64,000 nucleotides of DNA from Bacteroidota bacterium (GCA_018266435.1 JAFEAL010000013.1:78708-142707), one strand, 5' to 3'; positions 1-10,259 are shown, counted from the stretch's first letter. The notes: generated by a model from the letters alone, not told the origin. Numbers and translations: made by a program.

Positions 1-76
1 ACAAAACAATTCTGGAAAATTATAATGTACACAGTTGATATTCGTGCAAACTTTGTGTCGTTAATTTTTTAAAAAT

Positions 77-2494
77 ATGGCAACGAATAATAGCAGCGAC
101 ACCATTTACCTTCCACTCGAAAATGTAGACAGCGAGCATTGTGCCATGATTGTGGACAAAGGGCTTGCCCAGATAAAAGGAGTGGAAAGCCATAAAGTAG
201 AGTTCAATAACCGGAGAGCAGTAATTTCGGTGAATACCAATAGCGCTGTGGCTGACGTAGTTAAAACCATCAAAAGTTTAGGCTACGGAGTTACCACCCT
301 AAAAAAATCATTTCCTGTCTTAAACATGACCTGTGCTTCTTGTGCAGTAAGTGCCGAGAGTATTATTAAAACATTGGAAGGAGTAATAAACGCTTCGGTG
401 AATTATGCCAATGCTACGCTTTCAGTAGAATATCTACCTAACGTAACCAATCCACAAGCCTTGCAAAAAGCCGTACAATCCATCGGGTACGATTTACTGA
501 TTGAAGACGAAAGTACGCAGCAAGATTCACTGGAAGCATTGCACGAAAAAAAATTCAGTGAGTTAAAAACAAAAACTACCTGGTCGATTATTTTCTCGGT
601 TCCGGTCGTGATCATCGGAATGTTTTTTATGAACATGCCGTATGCCAATGTAATCATGTGGGTATTTGCCACCCCGGTGGTGTTATGGTTTGGAAAGGAT
701 TTTTTCATGAATGCCTGGAAACAGGTGAATCACCGCTCAGCCAATATGGATACATTAGTAGCCCTAAGTACTGGCATTGCCTATGTATTCAGCATGTTCA
801 ACATGTTGTTTTCTGAATTCTGGCACTCACGTGGTTTGCATGCTCATGTTTATTTTGAAGCTGCCTCAGTGGTGATTGCTTTCATCCTTCTTGGAAAAAT
901 GCTGGAAGAAAAAGCAAAAGGAAATACTTCATCTGCAATAAAAAAATTGATAGGGTTGCAACCTAAAACCATTACCCTCATTCAACCCGATGGAACAGAA
1001 AAGCAAACTGCGATAGAGGACGTAATGGAAGGTGACACAATATTGGTAAAACCCGGAGAAAAAATTGCTGTGGATGGATTGCTGATATCGGGCAGTTCAT
1101 ATGTAGATGAAAGTATGCTTACCGGTGAGCCTGTTCCGGTACTGAAAAATCTAAATGAAAAAGTATTTGCCGGTACCATTAACCAGAAGGGAAGTTTTCA
1201 ATTCAAAGCGTTGCGGGTGGGCAAGGACACTCTGCTGGCACACATTATTAAAACGGTACAAGATGCACAAGGCAGCAAAGCGCCTGTTCAAAAGTTAGTG
1301 GACAAAATAGCGGCCGTGTTTGTACCGGTAGTGATGGGTATTGCCGTACTCACTTATATCGTATGGATGTTATTGGGTGGTGAAAACAGTTTGGTACACG
1401 GGTTACTGGCAGCCGTTTCGGTACTGGTCATTGCCTGCCCGTGTGCGCTGGGGCTGGCAACACCTACAGCCATCATGGTGGGTGTTGGCAAAGGTGCTGA
1501 AAAAGGAATTCTGATTAAAGATGCCGAAAGCCTGGAGTTAACAAAAAAAGTAAACACCGTGGTTTTAGATAAAACCGGTACCATCACTGAAGGCAAACCT
1601 CAGGTAACCGCTATCAGATGGTTGAATGATGATGATTCGGCAAAACAAATTTTTGTCAGCCTTGAAAAACAATCGGAGCACCCACTGGCAGAAGCAGTAG
1701 TAAAATATTTTGAAACCGTACAGCCGATTTCATTATCATCTTTTGAAAGCATTACCGGTAAAGGGGTTAAAGCCACTTATCATAACGAAACCTACTTTGC
1801 CGGAAACCGGAATTTGCTCGCAGAAAATAATATCATCACTTGTGCCGAACTGGAACAACAAGCCGAAGAATGGAGCAACCAATCCAAAACTGTGATCTGG
1901 TTTGCCGATAAAAAGAAAGCCATTTCAGTAGTAGCCATTTCAGACAAGGTGAAAGAAACTTCAGTAGAAGCAATAAAAAAATTGCAAGACATGAGCATTG
2001 AAGTATACATGCTGACCGGAGACAATGAAGCTACTGCCCAAGCCATTGCCTATCAAACAGGCATAAAACATTATCAGGCAGAAATGCAGCCCCAGCATAA
2101 AGCTGATTTTATTAAAGAATTGCAGCACCAGAGAAAGACAGTTGCCATGGTGGGTGATGGCATTAACGACAGCACTGCTTTGGCAACGGCCGATGTAAGC
2201 ATTGCCATGGGCAAAGGCAGTGATATTGCCATGGACGTAGCCAAGATGACCATCATATCCTCGGATTTGAATAAAATACCTCAAGCCATTCGCCTCTCGA
2301 AACAAACCGTGGCAACGATCAAACAAAATTTATTTTGGGCATTTATTTATAATTTGATCGGCATTCCGATTGCCGCGGGAATCCTCTACCCTATCAATGG
2401 ATTTCTTTTAAACCCGATGATAGCCGGGGCAGCCATGGCCATGAGCAGCGTAAGTGTAGTTAGCAATAGTCTGAGATTGAAGTGGAAAAAATAA
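77..2494 (+). CDS. copA: Copper-translocating P1B-type ATPase
   Basis: This 805-residue inner-membrane pump uses ATP to export Cu(I) or a similar soft metal. The membrane metal site CPC is at residues 454-456, the phosphorylation loop DKTGT starts at D498 and the hinge GDGIND is at 693-698; TGE and TGDN motifs are also present. There are two N-terminal heavy-metal (HMA) folds. The second (about 80-145) has an intact CASC site (C86, C89). The first (about 10-75) has only one cysteine, in the context SEHC, so it has probably lost metal binding. Length is normal for the family. The ATG at 77 directly precedes the first HMA fold. Other soft metals (Ag+) cannot be excluded. Confidence 0.96.
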   Translation: MATNNSSDTIYLPLENVDSEHCAMIVDKGLAQIKGVESHKVEFNNRRAVISVNTNSAVADVVKTIKSLGYGVTTLKKSFPVLNMTCASCAVSAESIIKTLEGVINASVNYANATLSVEYLPNVTNPQALQKAVQSIGYDLLIEDESTQQDSLEALHEKKFSELKTKTTWSIIFSVPVVIIGMFFMNMPYANVIMWVFATPVVLWFGKDFFMNAWKQVNHRSANMDTLVALSTGIAYVFSMFNMLFSEFWHSRGLHAHVYFEAASVVIAFILLGKMLEEKAKGNTSSAIKKLIGLQPKTITLIQPDGTEKQTAIEDVMEGDTILVKPGEKIAVDGLLISGSSYVDESMLTGEPVPVLKNLNEKVFAGTINQKGSFQFKALRVGKDTLLAHIIKTVQDAQGSKAPVQKLVDKIAAVFVPVVMGIAVLTYIVWMLLGGENSLVHGLLAAVSVLVIACPCALGLATPTAIMVGVGKGAEKGILIKDAESLELTKKVNTVVLDKTGTITEGKPQVTAIRWLNDDDSAKQIFVSLEKQSEHPLAEAVVKYFETVQPISLSSFESITGKGVKATYHNETYFAGNRNLLAENNIITCAELEQQAEEWSNQSKTVIWFADKKKAISVVAISDKVKETSVEAIKKLQDMSIEVYMLTGDNEATAQAIAYQTGIKHYQAEMQPQHKADFIKELQHQRKTVAMVGDGINDSTALATADVSIAMGKGSDIAMDVAKMTIISSDLNKIPQAIRLSKQTVATIKQNLFWAFIYNLIGIPIAAGILYPINGFLLNPMIAGAAMAMSSVSVVSNSLRLKWKK

Positions 2495-2531
2495 ATTGCA
2501 TCACCCTCCCTTACAAACACGATAAAACGGT

Positions 2532-3227
2532 ATGAAAAAAACAGAGAAAAAATTAATCACCCACTTTTTATTTGTAACTTTTTGCTGGGTACTTATGCTT
2601 GGGTGTAAAAATGACTCAGCACTAACGGAAGTGCCTAAAAAACTAAAGGACATTGATGGTAATGCTTACAAAATTGTAAAAATAGGGAATCAGGTTTGGA
2701 TGGCCGAAAACCTCAAAACTACCCGGCTTAATGATGGCACACCTATTCCTTTAGTGCCCCAAAAAACAGATTGGTCTACCCGCTCAACTGCAGGATATTG
2801 CTGGTACAACAACGACCAACCAACAGCCGACACATATGGTGCACTATACAATTGGTACACCGTTCAAACAAATAAATTGTGCCCAACCGGCTGGCATACT
2901 CCATCAGCCATTGAGTGGTCTGAATTAATCAGTTATTCCGGAGGAGCAAGCACGGCCGGAGGTAAACTTAAGGAAACCGGCATTGCCCATTGGCTATCTA
3001 CAGATAGCACCATCACGGATGAATTCAACTTCACCGCCTTGCCCGGAGGAATCAGAGATACCTCAGGAGATTTTTTTGGTACCGGTTATTTGGGTGGGTG
3101 GTGGACTGCAACAGAAGATGATTTTGACTTAGCAAAATATCAATTGATGCGGAATGTTTTTTCTAATGTATTCAATTATAGTAATCTAAAACAGAGCGGG
3201 GTTTCTGTGCGCTGCCTTAAGGACTAA
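2532..3227 (+). CDS. FISUMP-domain lipoprotein
   Basis: The 231-residue product begins with a lysine-rich start, a hydrophobic segment and the lipobox LMLGC (Cys at about residue 25), so it should be a lipoprotein. From about residue 40 to the end it matches the Fibrobacter succinogenes major paralogous (FISUMP) domain: the WMAENL motif near residue 57, GALYNWY, CPTGWHTPS, ALPGG and a C-terminal VRCLKD. The family is common in Bacteroidota envelopes and its molecular function is unknown. It lies 37 bp after the copper pump on the same strand, so co-transcription is possible, but nothing ties it to metal handling. Confidence 0.85.
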   Translation: MKKTEKKLITHFLFVTFCWVLMLGCKNDSALTEVPKKLKDIDGNAYKIVKIGNQVWMAENLKTTRLNDGTPIPLVPQKTDWSTRSTAGYCWYNNDQPTADTYGALYNWYTVQTNKLCPTGWHTPSAIEWSELISYSGGASTAGGKLKETGIAHWLSTDSTITDEFNFTALPGGIRDTSGDFFGTGYLGGWWTATEDDFDLAKYQLMRNVFSNVFNYSNLKQSGVSVRCLKD

Positions 3228-3380
3228 TCACGACAAACTGAATATCTGCCTATCTGATCGATACAAAAGAAAAAACGTAAATGTCGTCAGCAATGGTTTA
3301 AGGATTGATTGGAAAAAAAATATAGTTAATCGAATGATGTTTAAACCAACTAAATATTCACTGCCGGAACTATTTTCAGA

Positions 3381-3388
3381 TATATTTG
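3381..3388 (+). promoter_or_regulatory. Candidate -7 element of trxA promoter
   Basis: TATATTTG matches the Bacteroidota primary-sigma -7 consensus TAnnTTTG. It lies 49 bp before the trxA start in an otherwise AT-rich gap of 210 bp. I see no convincing -33 TTTG partner at the expected spacing. Confidence 0.5.
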
Positions 3389-3437
3389 TGTTTGTATGGT
3401 TATCTAAATAATTTTAATATTCTAATAATTATCAGCA

Positions 3438-3761
3438 ATGGGAAAAACAATGGTACTTACCGATTCAAATTTTGAAGAAGTCATCAAAAGTGAAAAACCT
3501 GTACTAGTCGATTTTTGGGCAGAATGGTGTGGTCCTTGCAAAATGATTGGTCCACTGGTAGAAGAACTTGCTTCCGAGTACGAAGGTAAAGCCGTAGTGG
3601 CCAAACTGAATGTGGACGAAAACCCCCAGGCAACTGCACGCTTTGGTATACGAAATATCCCTACGCTATTAGTGTTTAAAAATGGAGAGATCGTAGATAA
3701 GCAAGTAGGTGCCGTGCCCAAATCTGTGCTCGCTTCTAAGCTGCAAGCACAAGTAGCTTAA
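3438..3761 (+). CDS. trxA: Thioredoxin
   Basis: A single-domain 107-residue thioredoxin: one Trx fold with the redox motif WCGPCK (Cys at about residues 31 and 34), the cis-proline segment [13 protein letters not shown] and no signal peptide, so it is cytoplasmic. It reduces protein disulfides and would be recycled by thioredoxin reductase, which is not in this window. It has its own upstream promoter element and a strong terminator, so it is probably monocistronic. The length is the standard one for TrxA. Confidence 0.96.
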   Translation: MGKTMVLTDSNFEEVIKSEKPVLVDFWAEWCGPCKMIGPLVEELASEYEGKAVVAKLNVDENPQATARFGIRNIPTLLVFKNGEIVDKQVGAVPKSVLASKLQAQVA

Positions 3762-3775
3762 AAATCAAATCAAAC

Positions 3776-3808
3776 AAAAAAGCCAGGAATCAATTCACTG
3801 GCTTTTTT
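3776..3808. terminator. Bidirectional intrinsic terminator
   Basis: An A6 run plus GCCAG pairs with CTGGC plus a T run across an 11-nt loop (stem about 11 bp). It lies between trxA (+) and the convergent DUF2911 gene (-), and can serve both strands. Confidence 0.8.
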
Positions 3809-3815
3809 TATTTTT

Positions 3816-4946
3816 TTATTTCATTGCCTTTACTTTTTCCAACTCACCTTCATAAAGTTTCAGATTCGCCTTTTGGTTTTCAGGAATATTTTTGATGGCT
3901 TCTTCCCAGTATTTGATAGCATTTTTCTTGTCGCCAAAGGCAGTATAGCATCTGGCTAAGCCTACATTGGGGGTGAATTTATCAGAAGGATTCTTTTCTT
4001 TATTGAACTTAAATACTTCCATAGCTTTTTCTTTCTGACCGGCATTCAGCAGCGTGCGACCATACTGATGGATCGCTTCCACGGTTGCATCTGGCTGTTT
4101 GATGGCCCGCATCATAACAGCATCGGCATCCGCCTGTTTGTTCTGGGCTGCCAGCACCATAGATTTAGCCTGAAGGGTTATAAATTCTTCCCTCCCCCCG
4201 ATTGATTGATCCATTGCGCGATCAGCCCACAATAATGCTTCATCAAGGTTAATTTTATTTTGCACGCAAAAAATCGCAGCCTCTGAAAAGTTTCGGTAAT
4301 CAAATCCGGTAAATGATCGGAGTTGGTTCCTCATCATTGATACATACAAGTCATTCACACCGGGCACTTCAATTTTTAATGGAATCCGTTTGTTCTCCCA
4401 TTGCAAGTAGGCCACCGCAGAGGCTGGTAGTCTGTCATCAAATCCATAGGTAAGGTATTCGGTAAAAGGTGCGCTGGCAGGCATCACCTCCACTCGCAAT
4501 GCATCTTCTGCTGAGTTATAAAAATAACTCCCCCAACTGGTCGAATTGGTCGAAAAAACCCAGGTCCATGGGCCATCCTTTGCTGTGGCTAAAAATAGAC
4601 CGTATGTTCCGGCTTTCAAATCTTTTCCCTCCACCTTAACATCATGAGAAAAACTGATTGTGGTGTTTTCGTTGGCACCCGCCCGCCACGGTGCAGCTTT
4701 AGAAAAACCAAACTGTTGATCGATGAATCCATAGTGAACCAATTCGCCCCATATGTGTCCGGTGCGATCTTTTCCTTGGGCAGTATGTACGCGCGGGCTA
4801 CTATACGTGATAGAAACTTCTACCGGGCCAATGTTTTGTATAACTTTTGCTTTTTGGTTGTTACCACTGGGTGGCTGGGCAAGCTGCGCCCTGCTACTCA
4901 TTATGCAGCAGGCGATCACAGTCAAGGTTGTAATAATTTTTTTCAT
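3816..4946 (-). CDS. DUF2911 protein with C-terminal TPR repeats
   Basis: I place the start at the ATG at 4946, because the product then begins with a clean signal peptide (MKKIITTLTVIACCIMSSRAQ). The earlier ATG at 4985 would add 13 residues ahead of it. Residues about 25-175 form the DUF2911 domain, with the characteristic YSSPR, GKDRTG-type and KAGTYGLF segments. The C-terminal half is a set of TPR-like helical repeats (AIKYWEEAIKN near the end). Exported DUF2911 proteins are frequent in Bacteroidota and have no established activity. It is convergent with trxA. Confidence 0.85.
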   Translation of the reverse strand: MKKIITTLTVIACCIMSSRAQLAQPPSGNNQKAKVIQNIGPVEVSITYSSPRVHTAQGKDRTGHIWGELVHYGFIDQQFGFSKAAPWRAGANENTTISFSHDVKVEGKDLKAGTYGLFLATAKDGPWTWVFSTNSTSWGSYFYNSAEDALRVEVMPASAPFTEYLTYGFDDRLPASAVAYLQWENKRIPLKIEVPGVNDLYVSMMRNQLRSFTGFDYRNFSEAAIFCVQNKINLDEALLWADRAMDQSIGGREEFITLQAKSMVLAAQNKQADADAVMMRAIKQPDATVEAIHQYGRTLLNAGQKEKAMEVFKFNKEKNPSDKFTPNVGLARCYTAFGDKKNAIKYWEEAIKNIPENQKANLKLYEGELEKVKAMK

Positions 4947-5001
4947 AGTCTTTTTTGGGTTAATGATACCACTAACGGAAAACAACAGACAGAGTTTTAC
5001 C

Positions 5002-5907
5002 TTAAATTCGGTATGTATTGTTTTCGTTTGCCTCAGGCAAGAGTATCTTTAGCGAAAGTGAGTTGATCGTACATTCAAAAGTGCGGGCAGCCGGCATTGG
5101 TTCTCCATCAATATGAAAAGCTACCGGTTCTTTCAATTCTATTTTGGCCTTTGGCACTTGCTTCATCTTCACCAATGACGAGTTCATCAGCTTACCCGAA
5201 AACATTTTTTGGGTAAACCCAATGGCCTGTGAAAGTGGTACTTTTTGAATAAAGCTGAAATCCATCAAATGATCTTTTACCGAAGCTAACGGGGCAACGC
5301 GGGCATTATTTCCAAACTGTGAAGAGTTAGCAATTGCTATGATGAAGCTGGTAGCTGAAAATGACTCCTGGTCGGTTTCAACCCAAGCCTCAAAAGGTCG
5401 AAATGTGGTAAACTCTTTGAGTACCAATGTAGCATAGCCCATCAGCCCGCGTTTAACCTTCCCGGCAAAAAGCGAAGCCACGTGCCCATCAAAACCAATT
5501 CCTGAAACATTGACTGACAGTTTATTATTGATCGTCATTGTATCAATCATTTCTACATGATGATGACCAATTGTATTCAGTGAATATTTGAATGACATCG
5601 GGATATTCAAATGCCGGGCCAATCCATTACCAGATCCTTTGGGCAAAATACCCATGGCCACCGGTGTATGGATCAGCCCTTGAGCTACTTCATTTACCGT
5701 ACCATCTCCCCCCACGGCAAATACACAAGTCATTTTCTGATCTACTGCCCATTGTGCCAACTCTGTGGCATGACCTGGTTTTTGAGTAAATTCTATTCGG
5801 CTTTCGATGGTTAAGGCACGGCATTTTTCAATAATTTTTTCCTCAACCTCAGGTGAAAACCCTTTGCCCGAAAATTTATTAACAATAAAAAGTGCGCTTT
5901 TGCTCAT
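5002..5907 (-). CDS. Diacylglycerol-kinase-family lipid kinase
   Basis: The 301-residue product carries the nucleotide-binding signature GGDGTVNE (residues about 69-76) and the following PKGSGNGLARH segment of the DAGK catalytic domain. A C-terminal beta domain contains the family motif FHIDGEP. Members (DgkB, YegS, BmrU type) phosphorylate diacylglycerol or related lipids at the inner face of the membrane with ATP. The exact substrate cannot be read from sequence. The gene is separated from the DUF2911 gene by 55 bp on the same strand. Confidence 0.9.
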   Translation of the reverse strand: MSKSALFIVNKFSGKGFSPEVEEKIIEKCRALTIESRIEFTQKPGHATELAQWAVDQKMTCVFAVGGDGTVNEVAQGLIHTPVAMGILPKGSGNGLARHLNIPMSFKYSLNTIGHHHVEMIDTMTINNKLSVNVSGIGFDGHVASLFAGKVKRGLMGYATLVLKEFTTFRPFEAWVETDQESFSATSFIIAIANSSQFGNNARVAPLASVKDHLMDFSFIQKVPLSQAIGFTQKMFSGKLMNSSLVKMKQVPKAKIELKEPVAFHIDGEPMPAARTFECTINSLSLKILLPEANENNTYRI

Positions 5908-6004
5908 GGTAAATGGGTACCCATTAAACTTGATGTTACCAAAGTTTTATTCTTACTTGTATTCCAATTCAAACCTAAGTGAATTTTATCCAAACTAAAA
6001 TTCG

Positions 6005-6373
6005 ATGACTGACTTCACCCCTCGAAAAATAAAATTTAAAGCCTGGGATCAGGAGCATAAGTTGTTAATGCGCCTCAACAGTATTGATTGTAGCAAAGGC
6101 GAGCTGATTAAAAAAAATCATATTCTATTGCAATACACCGGCTTGATTGATAAAGAAGGCGAAGAAATTTACGATATGGATGTATTGTTCCTTTCGCTCG
6201 ATAAGTTCATAGTCTTCTGGAATGACCAAAAAAACGGATGGTACTATTCTCCTCTCTCCCATCGCGAAAATCAATCACCTTTCCTCTCCAAAGATGCTGA
6301 ACGCATGAAACGCTTTGGGAATTTCTTTGAGTTATCGAAAGATGCGCTTGAATTTAAAAAAACTATTTTTTGA
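6005..6373 (+). CDS. YopX-domain protein
   Basis: A 122-residue product whose N-terminal half matches the YopX fold found mainly in phages of Firmicutes and Bacteroidota: a KIKFKAWD opening, then LLQYTGLIDKEGEEIYDMDVL, the family hallmark. The second half is not recognisable. No phage genes surround it, so it is either a domesticated or relic phage gene or a chromosomal member of the family. Its 3' end overlaps the convergent acpP gene by 11 bp. Function is unknown. Confidence 0.75.
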   Translation: MTDFTPRKIKFKAWDQEHKLLMRLNSIDCSKGELIKKNHILLQYTGLIDKEGEEIYDMDVLFLSLDKFIVFWNDQKNGWYYSPLSHRENQSPFLSKDAERMKRFGNFFELSKDALEFKKTIF

Positions 6374-6602
6374 TTTTTGATTCGATGTAGCTGATTGCCT
6401 GGCCAATGGTTTGCATTTTTTCGGCATCGTCATCAGGTATTTTTACATCAAAGGTCTGTTCAAACTCCATTACCAACTCGGCATAATCTAAAGAGTCAAT
6501 ACCCAAATCTTTTACAAAGCTGGCATCTGATGTAATTTGCGACTCGGGGATTCCCAGCTTCTCAATAAGTATGGCGTTGATCTTAGTCTGTACGTCTTGC
6601 AT
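6363..6602 (-). CDS. acpP: Acyl carrier protein
   Basis: The 79-residue acidic protein has the phosphopantetheine attachment motif DSLD with the modified serine at residue 37, in the four-helix layout of fatty-acid-synthase ACPs (LGIDSLDYAELVMEFE). It carries growing acyl chains as thioesters in the cytoplasm. Its length is typical. The gene stands alone here, without fabD/fabF neighbours, so a dedicated role outside bulk fatty-acid synthesis is possible. The downstream end overlaps the YopX gene. Confidence 0.92.
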   Translation of the reverse strand: MQDVQTKINAILIEKLGIPESQITSDASFVKDLGIDSLDYAELVMEFEQTFDVKIPDDDAEKMQTIGQAISYIESKIKK

Positions 6603-6713
6603 GGAGGTATTAAATTTTTCAAAACTACTCCTTTTTGAAATTCTGACAAAACGTATTGATTGCTAGATTGTGAATTGCTTTAGTGCCCAACATTCGGAGC
6701 CAGGTGTACCGGA

Positions 6714-7967
6714 TCAAAACCGCAAGAAAAATTCAGTCCCCTCGCCTAATCTTGAATTGACAGTAATCTGCCCTCCATGCTGCCTCATAATCTGGCGCGA
6801 CAAACTCAGGCCAATGCCTGAACCTGATTTTTTGGTCGTAAAAAAAGGAACAAATATTCTTTCCATTGCATCGGCATCAATTCCGTTGCCATTGTCTTTT
6901 ACCGAAATGATCACATGGCCTTCGTTAAGGTAAGCAGCAAGAATAATAATTTTATTTGGCTGTGTTTCAAAAGCTTGAATGGCATTCTTCAGTAAATTAA
7001 TCAGCACTTGCTCAATCAGTGTTTTATCGGCCTGAACGATCAGCTCTTCGGGTTGCACCTCAATGCGATTTTCAATACCGTGGTCAGTTAGTACTTTTTT
7101 GTGCAGCATAACAATTTCATCCAACAAATTCTTCACGTTTACCTCACCCAGTTTGGGCTGCGGAACGTGTGCCAAATTTCTAAACTCTTTTACAAAACGT
7201 ATGAGCCCTTCGCTGCGCTTACCAATAGTCTGAACTGACAAATGCATGTCTTGCAATTCGTCATTTTTTAAAACCAGGTCTTGGTTTCTAATCTTTGCAT
7301 TCAACTCTTCTTCCACTACCCCTGCCAACGATGAGATGGGTGTTACCGAATTCATAATTTCATGGGTAAGTACGCGTACTAAGTTTCGCCAGGCTTCCAT
7401 TTCCTTTTCCTCCAGTTCGCTTTGAATGTTGCTCATGGAGATCAATTTCATTGGCTCGCCACGAAGTGACAGCTCTATGGCATACAAGGAAAGATCAAGC
7501 GTTTCGGCACCGAGCTTTAACCGGACTAATTCGCGTCCCCCGGTTTTTAATTTTAAAAATGACTCAACCAAATTATTATCCACTTCGCGTAATTCATCCA
7601 GTTGTTCAGTTTTTTCTATGCGTAACATTTTTTTGGCTGCCGCATTGATGGTTTGAATCTTACCCGACTTATTGAAGGTAATGATCCCGATACCAATGTG
7701 TTGTACAATGTTTCTGAAAAAGAGAGCAATATCGTCTGACTTTGCTTGCGGTTCAGGGTTGGGTTTGGTGGCTGGTTTGTATTCTATTTTTACTGAACTA
7801 TTTTCAATGTACTTCAACAGTTGAATCGCCTGAAAGGCAATAGCTGCCACAAGAATTGCCGAAAGGGTAAAATTGAATTTACCACTCAGTGAATAACCAA
7901 GCATAAATACCGTAGCTGTAAAAATAGCCAGCCGGGTAAAAACTGGCGATCGCCAATTAAAGTCCAT
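6714..7967 (-). CDS. NtrB-like membrane sensor histidine kinase
   Basis: From the ATG at 7967 the product is about 417 residues: two membrane segments near the N-terminus (about 12-50), a PAS domain (about 85-190), the H-box HEIMNSVTP, the N-box LLKNAIQAF and the G boxes DNGNGID and GSGIGLSLS of the HATPase. A start at GTG 7997 is possible but less natural. The gene overlaps the upstream sigma54 activator by 11 bp, so the two are translationally coupled and form a cognate pair. The signal it senses is not evident: there is no large extracytoplasmic domain. Confidence 0.92.
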   Translation of the reverse strand: MDFNWRSPVFTRLAIFTATVFMLGYSLSGKFNFTLSAILVAAIAFQAIQLLKYIENSSVKIEYKPATKPNPEPQAKSDDIALFFRNIVQHIGIGIITFNKSGKIQTINAAAKKMLRIEKTEQLDELREVDNNLVESFLKLKTGGRELVRLKLGAETLDLSLYAIELSLRGEPMKLISMSNIQSELEEKEMEAWRNLVRVLTHEIMNSVTPISSLAGVVEEELNAKIRNQDLVLKNDELQDMHLSVQTIGKRSEGLIRFVKEFRNLAHVPQPKLGEVNVKNLLDEIVMLHKKVLTDHGIENRIEVQPEELIVQADKTLIEQVLINLLKNAIQAFETQPNKIIILAAYLNEGHVIISVKDNGNGIDADAMERIFVPFFTTKKSGSGIGLSLSRQIMRQHGGQITVNSRLGEGTEFFLRF

Positions 7968-9324
7968 ATTTTTCCATCCTGCGGTAAAGCGAGGCACGCG
8001 TTAAGCCCAGTTCATCTGCCGCTTTAGAAATATTTCCACCGTGCAATTGAATCGCCTTGATCACTGCTTGTTTTTCTACTTCATCCAGGTTCAACGAATC
8101 GGTGGATGACGATTCGTATCCTTTTTTACTGAATAAGAAATCGCTTTCCTGAAGCATATTGGAATCGGCCATAATCACTGCACGCTCAATGGCGTGCTGC
8201 AACTCACGCACGTTTCCGGGCCATGGGTATTTTTTTAATTTATTGATGGCCTCGGGCGAAACCGAAATTATTTCTTTGTGGTATTTGCGTGCATAAAAAT
8301 TTAAAAAATGTTCAGCCAACAATGAAATATCGTCAATACGATCGCACAAAGGAGGTATATTAATTTCCACTGTGTTGATCCGGTATAATAAATCTTGTCT
8401 GAATTTACCTTCTTGCACCATTTGGTGCAACGGCATATTGGTGGCACAAATCAGCCGTATGTCAACTTCCATTGCTTGATTGGAACCTACACGCGTAACC
8501 TGCCTTGATTGGAGCGCACTCAGTAATTTGCTTTGCAAACTCATACTCAGGTTACCGATCTCATCGAGAAAAAGAGTGCCTTTGTTGGCTAACTCAAAAC
8601 GACCCGGCCTGTCTTCGCGGGCATCGGTAAACGCTCCTTTCTTGTGACCAAACAATTCGCTTTCAAAAAGTGTTTCGGTAATAGCACCCATATCTACCGC
8701 CACAAACGAATTGTCTTTGCGCAATGAGTTTTGATGAATGGCACGTGCCACTAATTCTTTGCCCGTACCGTTCTCGCCCAAGATCAGCACGTTGGCATCA
8801 GTCTTGGCCACCTTGTCAATCAAAGCAAAAACTTCTTTTAAGGCCGAACTCTTACCTATTAAATCACGAAACGGCTGACTAATCTGCTCTTCAAGCATTT
8901 GCTTGGCTTTGCGCAATTTGTCCACCTCAAGGTATGATTTCTTTAATTTAATGGCTGTGGAAATAGTGGCCACTAATTTTTCGTTTTGCCAGGGTTTAAG
9001 AATAAAATCGGTAGCTCCTTCTTTCAGGGCACGCACGGCCATCTCTACATCACCAAAAGCAGTAATCATAATCACCACCGCTCGCGGGTCACGCTCACGT
9101 ATTTGCTTCAGCCACTCAAATCCTTCTTTGCCACTGGTGGTATCTTTGCTAAAATTCATATCAAGCAAAATCACATCATAGGTATCGTTGTTGAGCAGGA
9201 AAGGAATTTTGTTTGGATTTTTTTCAATAATAACCTGATGATTATTTTTTTTTAATAAGATTTTGGCGGCCAGCAGCACGTCTTCATCATCATCGATCAT
9301 CAAAATTTTGCCGGATTCATTCAC
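7957..9324 (-). CDS. NtrC-family sigma54-dependent response regulator
   Basis: Receiver domain (KILMIDDDEDV, phosphoacceptor in VILLDMNF), AAA+ sigma54-activating domain (Walker A GENGTGKE, loop GAFTDA, LFLDEIG), and a C-terminal Fis-type helix-turn-helix (GNISKAADELGLTRASLYRR). I choose the GTG at 9324 as start because the receiver fold begins six residues later. Extending upstream reaches only a TTG at 9384 and non-conserved residues. It activates sigma54 promoters when phosphorylated by the overlapping NtrB-like kinase. Targets are unknown. Confidence 0.93.
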   Translation of the reverse strand: MNESGKILMIDDDEDVLLAAKILLKKNNHQVIIEKNPNKIPFLLNNDTYDVILLDMNFSKDTTSGKEGFEWLKQIRERDPRAVVIMITAFGDVEMAVRALKEGATDFILKPWQNEKLVATISTAIKLKKSYLEVDKLRKAKQMLEEQISQPFRDLIGKSSALKEVFALIDKVAKTDANVLILGENGTGKELVARAIHQNSLRKDNSFVAVDMGAITETLFESELFGHKKGAFTDAREDRPGRFELANKGTLFLDEIGNLSMSLQSKLLSALQSRQVTRVGSNQAMEVDIRLICATNMPLHQMVQEGKFRQDLLYRINTVEINIPPLCDRIDDISLLAEHFLNFYARKYHKEIISVSPEAINKLKKYPWPGNVRELQHAIERAVIMADSNMLQESDFLFSKKGYESSSTDSLNLDEVEKQAVIKAIQLHGGNISKAADELGLTRASLYRRMEKYGL

Positions 9325-9448
9325 GTCTATAAGATTTAGGTGGATTGTGTTAAGAAAAAACCATGCCGTTCGATTAACGGCCAAATTACCGCTAAATTTT
9401 TACTTGAGTGTTCAGTTTCAAACAAATATGTTCAAGGATGAACAAGGT

Positions 9449-10255
9449 TTATTCCTTATCATCGGGTTTGTCAGGGTTAAATTGGTAGACAACAACCTCT
9501 TTTTCATTAACAATAAAGATCCGTTCATCTGTTACAATTCCAAATTTTCCAGCAGCCAATGTCAGTTCGCGGGTATTTCCGCTGTAGAGGTCAAAAAAAA
9601 TGATTTTATTCCCCAGTAAATAAAAAAGTTCTTCACCAAAAAATCCAAAGTTTTCTACTTTGACCGGCAGGTGCTTCATTGTTTTTCCAAGTTCATTAAC
9701 GATGATTATTCCTTGATTTTTATCCAGTAAAAAAATCAGATGCAAATACTCACGCATGAAACTAAATTGAAAATGTTTATTCCAATGGGTGGTGTCTATC
9801 TTAAATTCATTTAAGACCCGGTTCTGATTGTTTTCAAATTTTTTAATGGAAAGATCGGCTTCATCCAATACTAAAAAACGGTTATCATTAGTCGGGCATA
9901 CCAAGGTGGGCTCAATAGCAATGGAGGCATCCAGTTTAAAATCATCGCTAACTTCAAACATGCGGTTGTAATTTACAATACGCATATCTTTTTGGTAATA
10001 CGCAAATATCTTAGGATGAAACCATGGCTCTAAAAGGGTGGGCAGATTTTGAGTTTTTAAACGAGCCATCATCTTTCCGTCAGGATCATATTTTTTTATT
10101 TGACCGTCAGAAAATTCTAAAAAAAAATTACCCAGCCTGTCAACCGAAGCATTTTGAATAAAAGCCGTCTTCATCCGCTTCAGCTTTTTGATTGATTGAG
10201 CTTGCGTGGTGGCTGCTACAAAAAATAAAATGATACCTATATAAATGCGAACCAT
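9449..10255 (-). CDS. Exported protein, probable beta-propeller
   Basis: From the ATG at 10255 the product is about 268 residues and starts with a clean signal peptide (MVRIYIGIILFFVAATTQAQ). The ATG at 10282 would overlap the upstream lpxH gene and bury this signal. The mature part is a run of short strand-like repeats (GNFFLEFSDGQIKKYDPDG, FLVLDEADLSIKKF) as in 6-bladed propellers. I do not recognise a named family. It follows lpxH after 4 bp, so the two are likely co-transcribed, but a functional link to lipid A is only a guess. Confidence 0.7.
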   Translation of the reverse strand: MVRIYIGIILFFVAATTQAQSIKKLKRMKTAFIQNASVDRLGNFFLEFSDGQIKKYDPDGKMMARLKTQNLPTLLEPWFHPKIFAYYQKDMRIVNYNRMFEVSDDFKLDASIAIEPTLVCPTNDNRFLVLDEADLSIKKFENNQNRVLNEFKIDTTHWNKHFQFSFMREYLHLIFLLDKNQGIIIVNELGKTMKHLPVKVENFGFFGEELFYLLGNKIIFFDLYSGNTRELTLAAGKFGIVTDERIFIVNEKEVVVYQFNPDKPDDKE

Positions 10256-10259
10256 AACG

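Noticed and set aside
4644..5066. 140-codon plus-strand frame between the DUF2911 and lipid-kinase genes
   Set aside because: It is antisense to the DUF2911 coding sequence and its start; no recognisable domain.
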